From contig DASRES010000069.1 of the NCBI GenBank assembly GCA_035651955.1, forward strand, positions 146,223 through 210,222: DNA of 64,000 nt, given 5' to 3'. Shown piece after piece: positions 15,115-25,273 of the stretch (its first letter is position 1; the number at the start of each line of letters is the position of its first letter). A program made the position numbers and the translations under genes. The notes below the pieces were generated by a model, which saw only the letters and a program-made list of their open reading frames with translations, did not search any database and was not told the origin of the DNA. This DNA is from Acidimicrobiia bacterium. Its GTDB lineage: Bacteria; Actinomycetota; Acidimicrobiia; IMCC26256; JAMXLJ01.

Positions 15115-16266
15115 ATGGCCGAGGCCTACATCGTCGACGCGGTCCGCACGCCGGTCGGGCGGCGCGGCGGCGGGCTGTCGCAGGTCCATCCGGCCGACCT
15201 CGGTGCGCACCCGATCACCGCGCTGGTCGACCGCACGGGCATCGATCCGGCCGCGGTCGAGGACGTCATCTTCGGCAACGTCGACTCGATCGGCCCCCAG
15301 GCCGGCTGCATCGCGCGTACGTGCTGGCTCACGGCCGGGATGCCGGAAGCCGTGCCTGGCACGACGATCGACCGGCAGTGCGGATCGTCGCAGCAGGCCG
15401 TGCACTTCGCCGCGCAGGCCGTCATGAGCGGGACGAACGATCTCGTCGTCGCGGGCGGCGTGCAGAACATGAGCGCGATCCCGATCACCGCCGCGATGCT
15501 GGCCGGCCAGCAGTACGGGTTCCCGGATCCGTTCACCACGTCGAAGGGCTGGCTGAAGCGCTACGGCGACCAGGAGATCTCGCAGTTCCGCGGCGCGGAG
15601 ATGATCGCGGAGCGGTGGGACATCTCACGCGAGGACATGGAGCGCTTCGCGCTGGAGAGTCACCAACGCGCGATCCGCGCGATCGACGAGGGTCGCTTCG
15701 ACCGTGAGATCGTCCCGCTCGAGGGTGTCGCGGCCGACGAGGGACCGCGGCGCGACACGTCATTGGAGAAGATGGCCAAGCTCCCGACGCTCGTCGACGG
15801 CGGCCGCCTGACCGCGGCGGTGTCGAGCCAGATCTCCGACGCCGGCGTCGCCATGCTCGTCGCGTCGGAGCGGGCGGTGAAGACGCACGGCTTGACGCCC
15901 CGGGCGCGCGTCCACCACATCAGCGTGCGTGGCGACGACCCCGTCATCATGCTCACCGGCCCGATCCCGGCCACGCGCTACGCGCTCGACAGGACCGGGC
16001 TGACGCCCGACGACATCGACCTCGTCGAGATCAACGAGGCGTTCGCGTCCGTCGTGCTCGCGTGGCAGAAGGAGACGGGGTTCGACCTCGCCAAGGTCAA
16101 CGTCAACGGTGGCGCAATCGCGCTCGGTCACCCGTTGGGCGCGACCGGCGCACGCCTGATGACGACGCTCCTCAACGAGCTCGAGCGCACCGGCGGGCGT
16201 TACGGCCTGCAGACGATGTGCGAGGGCGGTGGCATGGCGAACGTCACGATCATCGAGCGCCTCTGA
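15115..16266 (+). CDS. fadA6: Steroid C/D-ring thiolase FadA6
   Basis: This 383-residue degradative thiolase agrees with mycobacterial FadA6 along its length. It has DRQCGSSQQAVHFAAQAVMSG (nucleophile C89), AGGVQNMSAIPI, KRYGDQEISQFRGAEMIAE, IMLTGPIPATRYALDRTGL, INEAFA, GGAIALGHPLGATGAR and the terminal MCEGGG cysteine. FadA6 thiolytically shortens the open-chain CoA ester formed after IpdAB, releasing acetyl-CoA. GGAGG precedes the ATG. It ends where a small membrane-protein gene begins without spacing, so it is likely in the same long operon as ipdABC. Confidence 0.93.
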   Translation: MAEAYIVDAVRTPVGRRGGGLSQVHPADLGAHPITALVDRTGIDPAAVEDVIFGNVDSIGPQAGCIARTCWLTAGMPEAVPGTTIDRQCGSSQQAVHFAAQAVMSGTNDLVVAGGVQNMSAIPITAAMLAGQQYGFPDPFTTSKGWLKRYGDQEISQFRGAEMIAERWDISREDMERFALESHQRAIRAIDEGRFDREIVPLEGVAADEGPRRDTSLEKMAKLPTLVDGGRLTAAVSSQISDAGVAMLVASERAVKTHGLTPRARVHHISVRGDDPVIMLTGPIPATRYALDRTGLTPDDIDLVEINEAFASVVLAWQKETGFDLAKVNVNGGAIALGHPLGATGARLMTTLLNELERTGGRYGLQTMCEGGGMANVTIIERL

Positions 16267-16752
16267 ATGCTCGTCATCGGTGTGGCCGGCCTCGCGGTCG
16301 CCGTCGTCGCGCTCGTCACCGCGTCCGTGGCCGTACGGTCACGCCGACGGCTCGCGGCCCGGGTCGAGGCCGTCGCACGCCAGCAGGCCCAGCTCGGCAC
16401 GCATCTCGCTCGCCTGAACGACCGGCTGCTCGATCTCGAGGAAGGACGCCGCAGCGAGAGCGGCGCGGAGCGTGAACGCGCGCGTGTCCGTGTCGAGCTC
16501 GCGCGTACCGCTTCGGGGACGCACGAGGTCGCGCTCGTGAACGAAGGCCCGGCGATCGCGCACGACGTCATGGTCGAGCACGCGAACGGGGACCCGCTCG
16601 CATGGGAGCCGCTCCCGGTGCGCAGCCTCCTTGCCGGCGCGCGATTCGGGTTCGCGGTCGACGGGCACCTCGACGGGCCGCTCGACTGCGTCCTGCGCTG
16701 GCACGACGGCGGCGGCGCGCACCGCGTCCCGGTCCGCCTCGCCGCGACGTGA
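16267..16752 (+). CDS. Hypothetical single-pass membrane protein with coiled coil
   Basis: This 161-residue protein has no family I recognise. Residues 2-22 form an Ala/Val-rich transmembrane segment, followed by SRRRLAARVE (basic, cytoplasmic side) and a helical coiled-coil-like region to about residue 75. The C-terminal half appears beta-rich (VRVELARTASGTHEVALVNEGPAIAHDVMVE, FGFAVDGHLDGPLDCVLRWHD), suggesting a small Ig-like or barrel domain. Its ATG directly abuts the fadA6 stop (TGAATG), which implies translational coupling. Function is unknown. Confidence 0.72.
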   Translation: MLVIGVAGLAVAVVALVTASVAVRSRRRLAARVEAVARQQAQLGTHLARLNDRLLDLEEGRRSESGAERERARVRVELARTASGTHEVALVNEGPAIAHDVMVEHANGDPLAWEPLPVRSLLAGARFGFAVDGHLDGPLDCVLRWHDGGGAHRVPVRLAAT

Positions 16753-16779
16753 CGTCGCCGCGCGCGCGTCTCGGGGTCT

Positions 16780-16794
16780 CTGACGGTCGATCAG
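16780..16794. promoter_or_regulatory. Candidate operator upstream of fadE31
   Basis: CTGACGGTCGATCAG is a copy of the recurrent palindrome (CTGA-N7-TCAG). TAGGGT at 16796-16801 could be the -10 box, with the fadE31 ATG at 16811. The leader would be only a few nucleotides. The operator overlaps the promoter spacer, suggesting repression. Confidence 0.62.
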
Positions 16795-16810
16795 ATAGGG
16801 TCGGCGGGTC

Positions 16811-17968
16811 ATGTCGGGGACGCCGTTCGACCTGGACGACACGGACGCCGAGGCCGCCTTCCGCGCCGAGGCGCGCGCCTGGCTCGAGGTCAACAAGCCG
16901 CACGCTCCGTTGCCCTCGGGCAACACCGCCGAGGGGTTCGTGGTCAACCGCGACTGGGAGCGGCGACTGTTCGACGGCGGCTGGGCCGTCGTGTCGTGGC
17001 CGCGCGAGTACGGCGGACGCGACGCAACCCTCTTCGAGTGGCTGATCTTCGAGGAGGAGTACTACCGGGCCGGTCTGCCGCAACGCGTCGCGCAGAACGG
17101 CATCTTCCTGCTCGCGCCGACGGTGTTCGAGTTCGGCACGAAGGAGCAGCGCGACCGGATCCTGCCGCGCATGGCGGCCGTCGAGGACGTGTGGGCTCAG
17201 GGATGGTCGGAGCCGAACGCGGGGAGCGACCTCGCGGGCATCGCCAGCCGTGCGGTGCGCGACGAGGCGGCACACGGGTGGCGGTTGAGCGGTCAGAAGA
17301 CCTGGACGTCGCGCGGCGCCTTCTGCACGCACCTGTTCGGACTGTTCCGCAGCGATCCCGAAGCGGAACGCCACCGCGGGCTCACGTACTTCCTCGTACC
17401 GCTCGACGCACCGGGCGTCACCGTCCGGCCCGTCGACGTGCTCGACGGTGACGCCGCGTTCGCGGAGGTGTTCCTCGACGACGTCTTCGTCCCCGACGAC
17501 GACGTGCTGGGGGAGGTGCACAAGGGCTGGAACGTCGCGATGGCGACGACGGGCTCGGAGCGCGGGCTGAGCCTGCGCAGTCCCGGGCGGTTCAGCGCCG
17601 AGGCTCGCCGCCTGGTCTCGCTGTACCGGGAGCTCGGCGACCACGGTGACGCGACGCTGCGCGACGCGGTGATCGGGGCGTGGATGGACGCCGAGGCGTA
17701 CCGGCTCAACACGCTGCAGACCGTCACGCGGCTCGCCGACGGCGGTGCGATCGGTCCCGAGTCGAGCCTCAACAAGGTCTTCTGGTCGGAGATGGACATC
17801 GACCTGCACGAGACCGCGCTGCGACTCCTGGAGCGCGACGGCGAGCGCGCGGACACCGCGTGGATGAAGGGGTTCCTGTTCTCCCTCGCCGGGCCGATCT
17901 ACGCGGGCACGAACGAGATCCAGCGCAACGTCATCGCCGAGCGCGTCCTCGGCCTCCCGCGGAAGTAG
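16811..17968 (+). CDS. fadE31: Acyl-CoA dehydrogenase FadE31-like
   Basis: This 385-residue full-length acyl-CoA dehydrogenase has WPREYGGRDATLFEWLIFEEEYYRAGLPQR, DVWAQGWSEPNAGSDLAGI, RLSGQKTWTSRGAF, HRGLTYFLVPLDAPGVTVRPV, GSERGLSLRSPGRF and a standard PIYAGTNEIQRNVIAERVLGLPR tail. The SLRSPGRF and LFRSDPEAERH segments are shared with mycobacterial FadE31 as I recall it. FadE31-33 act late in C/D-ring catabolism; the precise CoA substrate is not assigned. It has its own promoter and palindrome and is followed after 4 nt by its probable small-subunit partner. Confidence 0.88.
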   Translation: MSGTPFDLDDTDAEAAFRAEARAWLEVNKPHAPLPSGNTAEGFVVNRDWERRLFDGGWAVVSWPREYGGRDATLFEWLIFEEEYYRAGLPQRVAQNGIFLLAPTVFEFGTKEQRDRILPRMAAVEDVWAQGWSEPNAGSDLAGIASRAVRDEAAHGWRLSGQKTWTSRGAFCTHLFGLFRSDPEAERHRGLTYFLVPLDAPGVTVRPVDVLDGDAAFAEVFLDDVFVPDDDVLGEVHKGWNVAMATTGSERGLSLRSPGRFSAEARRLVSLYRELGDHGDATLRDAVIGAWMDAEAYRLNTLQTVTRLADGGAIGPESSLNKVFWSEMDIDLHETALRLLERDGERADTAWMKGFLFSLAGPIYAGTNEIQRNVIAERVLGLPRK

Positions 17969-17972
17969 CGCG

Positions 17973-18965
17973 ATGCGCTTCGCGTTCACCGAGGACCAGC
18001 TCGCGTTCCGCGACACCGTGCGCGACTTCCTCACCGCCGAGTGCCCGCCGTCCTTCGTGCGGTCGCAGGCGACGGCACGCGACGACGGATGGCGCGCGCT
18101 GTGGTCCAAGCTCGCGGAGATGGGCGTCGTCGGCCTCACCGCGGCCGAGTCGTCCGGCGGCCTCGGGCTCGGGCCGCTCGACCTCGTGCTGATCCTGGAG
18201 GAGACCGGCCGTGCCGCGATGCCGGGACCGGTCGTCGAGACGACCTCCGTCGCGCTCCCGGTGCTGCAGGGTGGCTCGCTCGTCGAACGGGCGGCGGCGG
18301 GCGACGCGGTCATCGCGGTGGCGCTCGACGGCGGGCACGATGTCGCATTCGGCGCCGACGCCGACGCGCTGCTCGTCCGCGACGGTGACCGCTTGGGCCT
18401 CGTCGACGCTCGTTCCCTCCGTGCTGTCGACGTCGAGTCGGTCGACGGGCTGCGCCGCCTGGCCGACGTCGAGTGGGACACCGACGCCGTCACGGAGATC
18501 GGGGGCGCGGACGCGCTTGCGGCGGTCCGCGATCGTGGTGCGAGCGCCGCGGCCGCGCAGCTGTGCGGGGTCGCCGCGCGGCTGCTCGACTTCGCGGTCG
18601 AGTACGCCAAGGAGCGGCACCAGTTCGGCGTGCCGATCGGCTCGTTCCAGGCCGTCAAGCACCACTGCGCGAACGCCGCGCTGAAGCTCGAGTACGCCCG
18701 GCCGGTCGTCTACCGCGCCGCGTACTCGTTGCACCACGGCGACCGGGACCGGTCGGTCCACGCGTCGATGGCGAAGGCGTACGCGTCGGACGCCGCTCGC
18801 CTCGCGTCGCGCGTCGCGCTCCAGGTGCACGGCGCGATCGGCTACACGGCCGAGCACGACCTCCAGCTGTGGATGAAGCGGGCGTGGTCGTTGAGCGTCG
18901 CGTGGGGTGACGCCGCTGCACACCGGGCGATGGTCGCGGACGCGGTGCTCGGTGCACGCTCCTGA
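17973..18965 (+). CDS. Acyl-CoA dehydrogenase, FadE32/FadE33-type partner subunit
   Basis: This 330-residue short acyl-CoA dehydrogenase has a conserved N-terminal helical domain (FAFTEDQLAFRDTVRDFL), a reduced middle beta domain and a C-terminal helical domain (YAKERHQFGVPIGSFQAVKHHCAN, QVHGAIGYTAEHDLQLWMKRAW). Steroid-type dehydrogenases in actinobacteria work as alpha2-beta2 heterotetramers in which the smaller subunit lacks part of the active site. The 4-nt gap to the FadE31-like gene supports such pairing. It is FadE32- or FadE33-like, and I could not choose. It ends 12 nt from a convergent L,D-transpeptidase gene. Confidence 0.85.
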   Translation: MRFAFTEDQLAFRDTVRDFLTAECPPSFVRSQATARDDGWRALWSKLAEMGVVGLTAAESSGGLGLGPLDLVLILEETGRAAMPGPVVETTSVALPVLQGGSLVERAAAGDAVIAVALDGGHDVAFGADADALLVRDGDRLGLVDARSLRAVDVESVDGLRRLADVEWDTDAVTEIGGADALAAVRDRGASAAAAQLCGVAARLLDFAVEYAKERHQFGVPIGSFQAVKHHCANAALKLEYARPVVYRAAYSLHHGDRDRSVHASMAKAYASDAARLASRVALQVHGAIGYTAEHDLQLWMKRAWSLSVAWGDAAAHRAMVADAVLGARS

Positions 18966-18977
18966 GCCCGAGCCGCG

Positions 18978-19418
18978 TCAGGTGTGCACCCAGACGGGCA
19001 TGCCGACGTACGCGTTCGCGTACACCGCGTCCATCGTGCCGACCGGGACGCGCACGCATCCGTGACTGGCCGGGTAGCTCGGGACGGAGCCGAACCCGTG
19101 CACCCCGTAGTTCCCGTGGAACCACAGCGGTGAGTAGACGCTCCCGTTGTCCGTGTGCACCCACCCCGACTGCTTCGAGTAGACGGTGAAGCGACCGAGC
19201 ACGGTCGGCGTGCTCGGCTTGCCCGTCGACACGTGCGTCCCGACGACGAGCCTGCCGTTGCGCCACACCGTCATCGTCTGGGTCGACACGTTGACGTCGA
19301 TGAGGTCGCCGTTGCCGTTGGCCGCCGACGGGTTCGGTCCACACGCGCCGAGCACGAGCAGCGCGAGGGCCGCGACCAGCGCGACCGCGACGCGCCGCAC
19401 CACCTTCTCCTGCCGCAT
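18978..19418 (-). CDS. L,D-transpeptidase (YkuD) lipoprotein
   Basis: This 146-residue exported protein has a basic N-terminus and hydrophobic segment ending in the lipobox L23-G-A-C26, so it is probably a lipoprotein. The YkuD catalytic motif is complete: H107, then SHGCVRVP with H119 and nucleophile C121. L,D-transpeptidases form 3-3 peptidoglycan cross-links or attach proteins to the wall. The very short domain, without Ig-like or peptidoglycan-binding extensions, is a minimal type. It converges on the fadE gene at 17973 and is unrelated to catabolism. Confidence 0.9.
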   Translation of the reverse strand: MRQEKVVRRVAVALVAALALLVLGACGPNPSAANGNGDLIDVNVSTQTMTVWRNGRLVVGTHVSTGKPSTPTVLGRFTVYSKQSGWVHTDNGSVYSPLWFHGNYGVHGFGSVPSYPASHGCVRVPVGTMDAVYANAYVGMPVWVHT

Positions 19419-19461
19419 GCCCGCCCATCGGCCTCTCGACCGACGACGTGAGGGTTTCGCG

Positions 19462-20268
19462 TCAGGGCGTCCAGCCGCCGTCGGGACGGCGGGTCCAGCC
19501 CGACGCCGCCTTCGTCCCGCCGTCGACGTGGATCGTCGTGCCGGTCACGAACCGGGACAGGTTCGACGCGAGGAACACCACGACACCTGCGCAGTCGTCC
19601 GGCTCGCCCAGGCCGAGTGGGACCTTCGCGCCATACGACTCGGGGGACGCGTCGCCGTGCGCGGCCTCACCCAGCGACCGGTCGCCCGGCGTCGGGATCG
19701 CGTCGGGTGCGACCGTGTTGACCCGGATACCCTGCGGTGACAGCTCCAACGCGAGCGTCTGGGTCAGGGACTCGACCGCCGCCTTCATCGCCGCGTAGAT
19801 GCCGAACCCGGGCGCGGCGCGGAACGCCTCGATCGACGTGACGTTCACGATCGACCCGCCGGCGGGCATCAGCGGGACGCACGGCCGCACGAAGTTCGTC
19901 ACCGACGTGAAGTTCTCGTCGACCAGCGCGCGCTGGCCCTTCGCGCTCACGTCCATCACGGGTGCATGGAACCCGCCGCCGGCGTTGTTCACGAGGACGT
20001 CGACGTGCCCGAAGCGCGCACCAACGTCGCGCACGAACGCCTCGCTCGCGTCGACGTCGCGCACGTCGAGGACGGCCTCGATGGCCTCACGACCGAGCGC
20101 GCGCACGTCCTTCGCGGTGGCCGCGAGCCCGTCGGCCTGACGGTCGCAGACCGCGACGTCGGCGCCGAAGCGCGCCAGCGCGAGCGCGGTGGCCTCGCCG
20201 ATCCCCTGCGCGGCGCCCGTGACGAGGGCGACCTTGCCGTCGAGCGAGACGGCCGACGGGTCGATCAC
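19462..20268 (-). CDS. SDR-family oxidoreductase
   Basis: This 268-residue classical SDR has TGAAQGIGEATALALARFGAD, NNAGGGFHAP, the catalytic serine in NVTSIEAF and Y-AAMK, then PDAIPTPGD and VTGTTIHVDGGTKAASGWTRRPDGGWTP at the C-terminus. The start is a GTG at 20268. It is 10 nt downstream of the amidohydrolase at 20279 and is probably cotranscribed with it. The WTP-type tail is often seen in mycobacterial SDRs. The likely substrate is a hydroxyl or keto group on a terpenoid or steroid-like acid, by context only. Confidence 0.83.
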   Translation of the reverse strand: MIDPSAVSLDGKVALVTGAAQGIGEATALALARFGADVAVCDRQADGLAATAKDVRALGREAIEAVLDVRDVDASEAFVRDVGARFGHVDVLVNNAGGGFHAPVMDVSAKGQRALVDENFTSVTNFVRPCVPLMPAGGSIVNVTSIEAFRAAPGFGIYAAMKAAVESLTQTLALELSPQGIRVNTVAPDAIPTPGDRSLGEAAHGDASPESYGAKVPLGLGEPDDCAGVVVFLASNLSRFVTGTTIHVDGGTKAASGWTRRPDGGWTP

Positions 20269-20278
20269 GCGACGCCCG

Positions 20279-21493
20279 TCACCGCGCGTCGAGCGACAGC
20301 ATCCGGATCGCGTTGCCGCGCATGATCTTGTAGACCGTCGCGTCGTCGAGGCCGGCCATCAGCTCCTTGGCGACCTGCTTCGTGTCCGGCCACGTCGAGT
20401 CGGTGTGCGGGTAGTCGGTCTCGAACGTGATGTTGTCGACGCCGACACGCTCGATCGACTCGACGCCGTGACGATCTCGGAAGAAGCAGCCGAACACCTG
20501 CCGGTAGTAGTAGGTCGACGGCGGCTCGGGGACGATGTCGCGCACGCCGCCCCACGCGCGGTGCTCGCGCCACACGTCGTCGGCGCGCTCGAGCACGTAC
20601 GGCAGCCACCCGATCTGGCCTTCCGAGTACGCGAGCTTCAGCTGGGGGAACCGCACGAGCACGCCGGAGAACAGGAAGTCGGACAGTGACGCCATCGCGT
20701 TGTTGAAGCTCAGCGTCGCGGCCACCGCGGGCGGCGCGTCGCCGGACGTGGCCGGCATCCTCGACGACGAGCCGATGTGCATGCACACGACCGTCGCCGT
20801 GTCCTGGCACGCCTGGAAGAACGGGTCCCAGTAGCCGGAATGGATGCTGGGCAGGCCGAGGTGGGGAGGGATCTCGCTGAAGCAGACCGCGTGCGCGCCG
20901 CGAGCCGCGTTGCGTCGCACCTCGTCGGCCGCGAGCTGCGCGTCCCACAGCGGGACCAGGCAGAGCGGGATCAGGCGGCCGGCGCTGTCGCCGCACCACT
21001 CCTCGACCATCCAGTCGTTGTACGCGACGACGCACGCGTGCGCGAGCTCGCGGTCCTTCGCCTCGAGGAACGTCTGCCCGCAGAAGCGCGGGAACGTCGG
21101 GAATGAGAGTGACGCGTCGACCCAGTTCATCTCCATGTCGTCGATCCGCGCCTTGGGGTCGTAGCAGCCCGGCCGCATCTCGTCGTAGGTGATGGGCGAC
21201 ATCGTCATGTCGTCGCGGTCGAAGCCGACCGCGGCGACGTGACGCTTGTTGATGTAGACCAGTTCCTCGTAGACCCAGCAGTCGGCCTTGGGTCCATCGG
21301 GGTCGAACGTCTGGCGGTACGTGCCGCCGCCGATGTGCTCCATCGACCCGATGCCGCGCCGCTCGACCTTCGGCCCCCGGTCCCGGAGCCGCGCGGGAAG
21401 CCACGTCTCCCACAGGTGGGCCGGCTCGACGACGTGGTCGTCGACGCTGATGATGCGGGGCAGCTCCCCGCTGCGCGTCTCGGTGGCGGTCAT
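20279..21493 (-). CDS. Amidohydrolase-2 family metal-dependent hydrolase (paralogue A)
   Basis: This 404-residue TIM-barrel protein is of the ACMSD-like amidohydrolase family: PRIISVDDHVVEP (first metal motif), SLSFPTFPRFCGQTFLEAKD, VVAYNDWMVEEWCG, VCMHIGSSSRMP (metal histidine), KLAYSEGQIGWLPYVLERAD and ETDYPHTDSTWP (metal/catalytic Asp). ATG 21493 is chosen because GGAGG lies 7 nt upstream; a longer reading adds eight non-conserved residues. Related proteins decarboxylate or hydrolyse acyl-CoA-derived or aromatic acids. A close paralogue is at 31448. A perfect CTGACG-TTG-CGTCAG operator lies 56 nt upstream of the start. Confidence 0.86.
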   Translation of the reverse strand: MTATETRSGELPRIISVDDHVVEPAHLWETWLPARLRDRGPKVERRGIGSMEHIGGGTYRQTFDPDGPKADCWVYEELVYINKRHVAAVGFDRDDMTMSPITYDEMRPGCYDPKARIDDMEMNWVDASLSFPTFPRFCGQTFLEAKDRELAHACVVAYNDWMVEEWCGDSAGRLIPLCLVPLWDAQLAADEVRRNAARGAHAVCFSEIPPHLGLPSIHSGYWDPFFQACQDTATVVCMHIGSSSRMPATSGDAPPAVAATLSFNNAMASLSDFLFSGVLVRFPQLKLAYSEGQIGWLPYVLERADDVWREHRAWGGVRDIVPEPPSTYYYRQVFGCFFRDRHGVESIERVGVDNITFETDYPHTDSTWPDTKQVAKELMAGLDDATVYKIMRGNAIRMLSLDAR

Positions 21494-21548
21494 CGCGAAG
21501 CCTCCGCAGCAGGGCACCCGGGCGGACGCGTCGGGGCACGAGCCGGAT

Positions 21549-21563
21549 CTGACGTTGCGTCAG
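21549..21563. promoter_or_regulatory. Candidate operator upstream of amidohydrolase A
   Basis: CTGACGTTGCGTCAG is a perfect palindrome with a 3-nt centre and a member of the recurrent motif family. On the minus strand a TATCGT hexamer lies just upstream (about 21574-21569), so the operator would overlap the transcription start. Confidence 0.62.
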
Positions 21564-21622
21564 CAACGATACACGGGCCTCTCCGGCGAGGCCCGGGGGC
21601 TCTCGGTCCCCGGGACCGCGGG

Positions 21623-23050
<1,428 letters not shown>

Positions 23051-23103
23051 TCAGTCGTTCGCCATGTCGAACAACGCCGGTCGTCCGAGCTCGGAGGGGT
23101 GCC

Positions 23104-24243
23104 GTGAAGCTCGACCTGCTCTACGAGATCGACGTGCCCAAGCCGTGGGCCGGTCCCCATCCCTACGGGCAGCGGGAGGCGGAGCAGCGGGCCTACCGCG
23201 AGGCGTTCGAGCAGATCCGCCTGGCCGACACGCTCGGCTTCCACACCACCTGGCACGTCGAGCACCACTTCCGCGAGGGCCGGTCGCACTCGCCCGCGCC
23301 CGAGGTGATCATCGGCGCCCTCTCCCAGTGCACCGAGAACCTGCGCCTCGGCTTCGGCGTGACCCTCATGCCCCACGCCTTCACCCCGCCGATGCGCGTC
23401 GCCGAGAAGGTCGCGACTGCCGACATCCTCAGCGGGGGACGCGTCGAGTGGGGGACCGGCCGGTCGACGCCCATGGAGCAGATCGCGTTCGGGGTGCCGC
23501 GCGAAGAGAGCCGCGCGCAGTGGCAGGAGGCGATCGAGGCCGTCGTGCGCATGTGGGAGGAGGAGTACTTCGAGTTCCACGGCACGTACCTCGACTTCCC
23601 CCGCCGCATGGTGACGCCCAAGCCCGTGCAGGACCCGCACCCGCCGTGCTGGATGGCGGCGACCAGCGAGGGCAGCTCCGCCGTCGCGGGTGAGCTCGGC
23701 CTCGGGCTGCTCTCGTTCGCGATCCTCCAGCCGATCCAGAAGATGGGACAGCACATCGCGCAGTACCGCGCGGCGGCCGCGAACCCGACGCCGCTGACCC
23801 GCGTCGTGAACGATCGCGTCGCGGCGTACACGCTCGTGCACTGCGCCGAGTCCCTCGCCGAGTGCGAGCGCAACGGAATCTGGGACTCGGTGTGGTGGTG
23901 GTACAAGAACCTCGCCGAGTTCACGCTCGAGTGGGAGCTCCCGAACCTGTCGCAGGAGGAGCGCGACGCGACGTTCCCGTTGCTCAAGCGCCAGATCGAG
24001 GGGAACTTCGACGTCCGCGAGTTCCACGAGGCCGACATGATCATCGTCGGTGATCCCGACCAGTGCCTGGAGAAGATGCTGCGCTACGAGGAGCTCGGCG
24101 TCGACCAGCTGATCTGCTACGTGCAGTTCGGGCACCTGTCGCACGAGTCGATCATGCGGACGATCGAGCTGCTCGGCACCGAGATCGTCCCGAAGCTCGC
24201 GGCGCGCGACGTCGACATGTCGGTCTCGGTCACCACGAGCTGA
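23104..24243 (+). CDS. LLM class flavin-dependent oxidoreductase
   Basis: This 379-residue luciferase-like monooxygenase begins VKLDLLYEIDVPKPW. It has FHTTWHVEHHF, NLRLGFGVTLMPHAFTPPMRVAEKVATADILSGGRVEWGTGRST, PKPVQDPHPPCWMAAT and a C-terminal DPDQCLEKMLRYEELGVDQLICYVQFGH. GTG 23104 follows a GGAGGGG site; the longer in-frame reading upstream is not conserved. The enzyme probably uses FMNH2 or F420H2. It resembles the LLM protein at 57783, which suggests related substrates. It heads a likely operon with the SGNH hydrolase and the IclR regulator. Confidence 0.86.
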   Translation: MKLDLLYEIDVPKPWAGPHPYGQREAEQRAYREAFEQIRLADTLGFHTTWHVEHHFREGRSHSPAPEVIIGALSQCTENLRLGFGVTLMPHAFTPPMRVAEKVATADILSGGRVEWGTGRSTPMEQIAFGVPREESRAQWQEAIEAVVRMWEEEYFEFHGTYLDFPRRMVTPKPVQDPHPPCWMAATSEGSSAVAGELGLGLLSFAILQPIQKMGQHIAQYRAAAANPTPLTRVVNDRVAAYTLVHCAESLAECERNGIWDSVWWWYKNLAEFTLEWELPNLSQEERDATFPLLKRQIEGNFDVREFHEADMIIVGDPDQCLEKMLRYEELGVDQLICYVQFGHLSHESIMRTIELLGTEIVPKLAARDVDMSVSVTTS

Positions 24244-24251
24244 CCGTCCGC

Positions 24252-25265
24252 ATGTTGCGCCCCGAGCAGCCGGATCCGTTCGTCCGCGGCTGCGCGTTCC
24301 AGGACACCGACGACGTGTGGTACCCGCGCGCGGACCCGTTGGACGCGGCGCGGCTGCCCGTCGACACGTGGACGAGCGCGCAGCTGCCCGTCACCGTGCG
24401 GCTGGAGATGATCGGCGACGCCGAGGCCGTCGAGGTCGCGTACACGACGGAGACGGACGACCTCGGCTACCGCGGTCCCGGCGCGGGCACGACGTTCGCG
24501 CTGTGGCGGGGTGGCGTCTGCGTCGACGAGCAGCCCGCGGTGCTCGGCGAGGGTCGGGTGCGACTCGCGATGGGCGAGCACTCGCCCGACACGCCGGCGA
24601 CCGTCTACCTCCCGGAGGGCATGAAGCCGCGGATCATGTCGGTCGGAGCGGTGGGCGGCTCGATCGACCGCGCACCACGCGGGCCGCGGTGGCTCGCGTA
24701 CGGCGACTCCATCGCGGAGGGCTGGGTCGCGTCCGGGCCGGCGCGGGCGTGGCCGGCGATCGTGGGCCGTGAGCGCGGCATCGACGTCGTGAACCTCGGC
24801 TACGCGGGCGCGGCACGCGGCGAGATGGCGACCGCCGAGCAGATCTCGCGCATCCCGGCCGAGGTCATCTCGATCGGTCACGGCACGAACTGCTGGACGC
24901 GCACCCCGCACAGCGACGCGCAGATGCTCGCGAACACGGAGGCGTTCCTCGACGTCGTCCGGCAAGGCCATCCCGACACGCCGATCGTCGTCATGACGCC
25001 GGTGCTCCGCCCGGACGCCGAGCGCGTGCCGAACCGGTTCGGTACCGATCTGCGCGACATCCGTGCAGCGATCACGGCGGTCGTGCGTGAGCGCATCGAC
25101 GAGTACGAGGACGACCGGGTGTGGCTCGTCGACGGGCTCCCGCTGCTGCGTCCCGAGCACCTTCGCGACGGCATCCACCCGGGCGACGAGGGCCACGAGA
25201 TCCTCGCTCGCGTGTTCGGCGACGCGGTCGTCGAGGCGCTCGGCCCGGGCTACGCGGTCACGTAG
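24252..25265 (+). CDS. SGNH/GDSL-type hydrolase with N-terminal beta domain
   Basis: This 337-residue protein has residues 1 to about 135 in a beta-sandwich-like N-domain. Residues from about 145 form an SGNH hydrolase: WLAYGDSIAEGW (nucleophile serine), GYAGAARGE, GHGTNCW (Asn block) and DGIHPGDEGHEIL (Asp-His). The two-domain layout resembles carbohydrate or short-chain acyl esterases. No signal peptide is seen. It follows the LLM gene by 8 nt, and its TAG stop overlaps the alternative GTG of the IclR gene. The substrate is unknown. Confidence 0.84.
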   Translation: MLRPEQPDPFVRGCAFQDTDDVWYPRADPLDAARLPVDTWTSAQLPVTVRLEMIGDAEAVEVAYTTETDDLGYRGPGAGTTFALWRGGVCVDEQPAVLGEGRVRLAMGEHSPDTPATVYLPEGMKPRIMSVGAVGGSIDRAPRGPRWLAYGDSIAEGWVASGPARAWPAIVGRERGIDVVNLGYAGAARGEMATAEQISRIPAEVISIGHGTNCWTRTPHSDAQMLANTEAFLDVVRQGHPDTPIVVMTPVLRPDAERVPNRFGTDLRDIRAAITAVVRERIDEYEDDRVWLVDGLPLLRPEHLRDGIHPGDEGHEILARVFGDAVVEALGPGYAVT

Positions 25266-25273
25266 TGGGCCGG

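Noticed and set aside
3300..19000. Search by eye for a KstR2-type site (CAAGnnCTTG) near the C/D-ring genes
   Set aside because: I did not find a convincing copy in the promoter gaps; the CTGAC palindrome occupies the equivalent positions.
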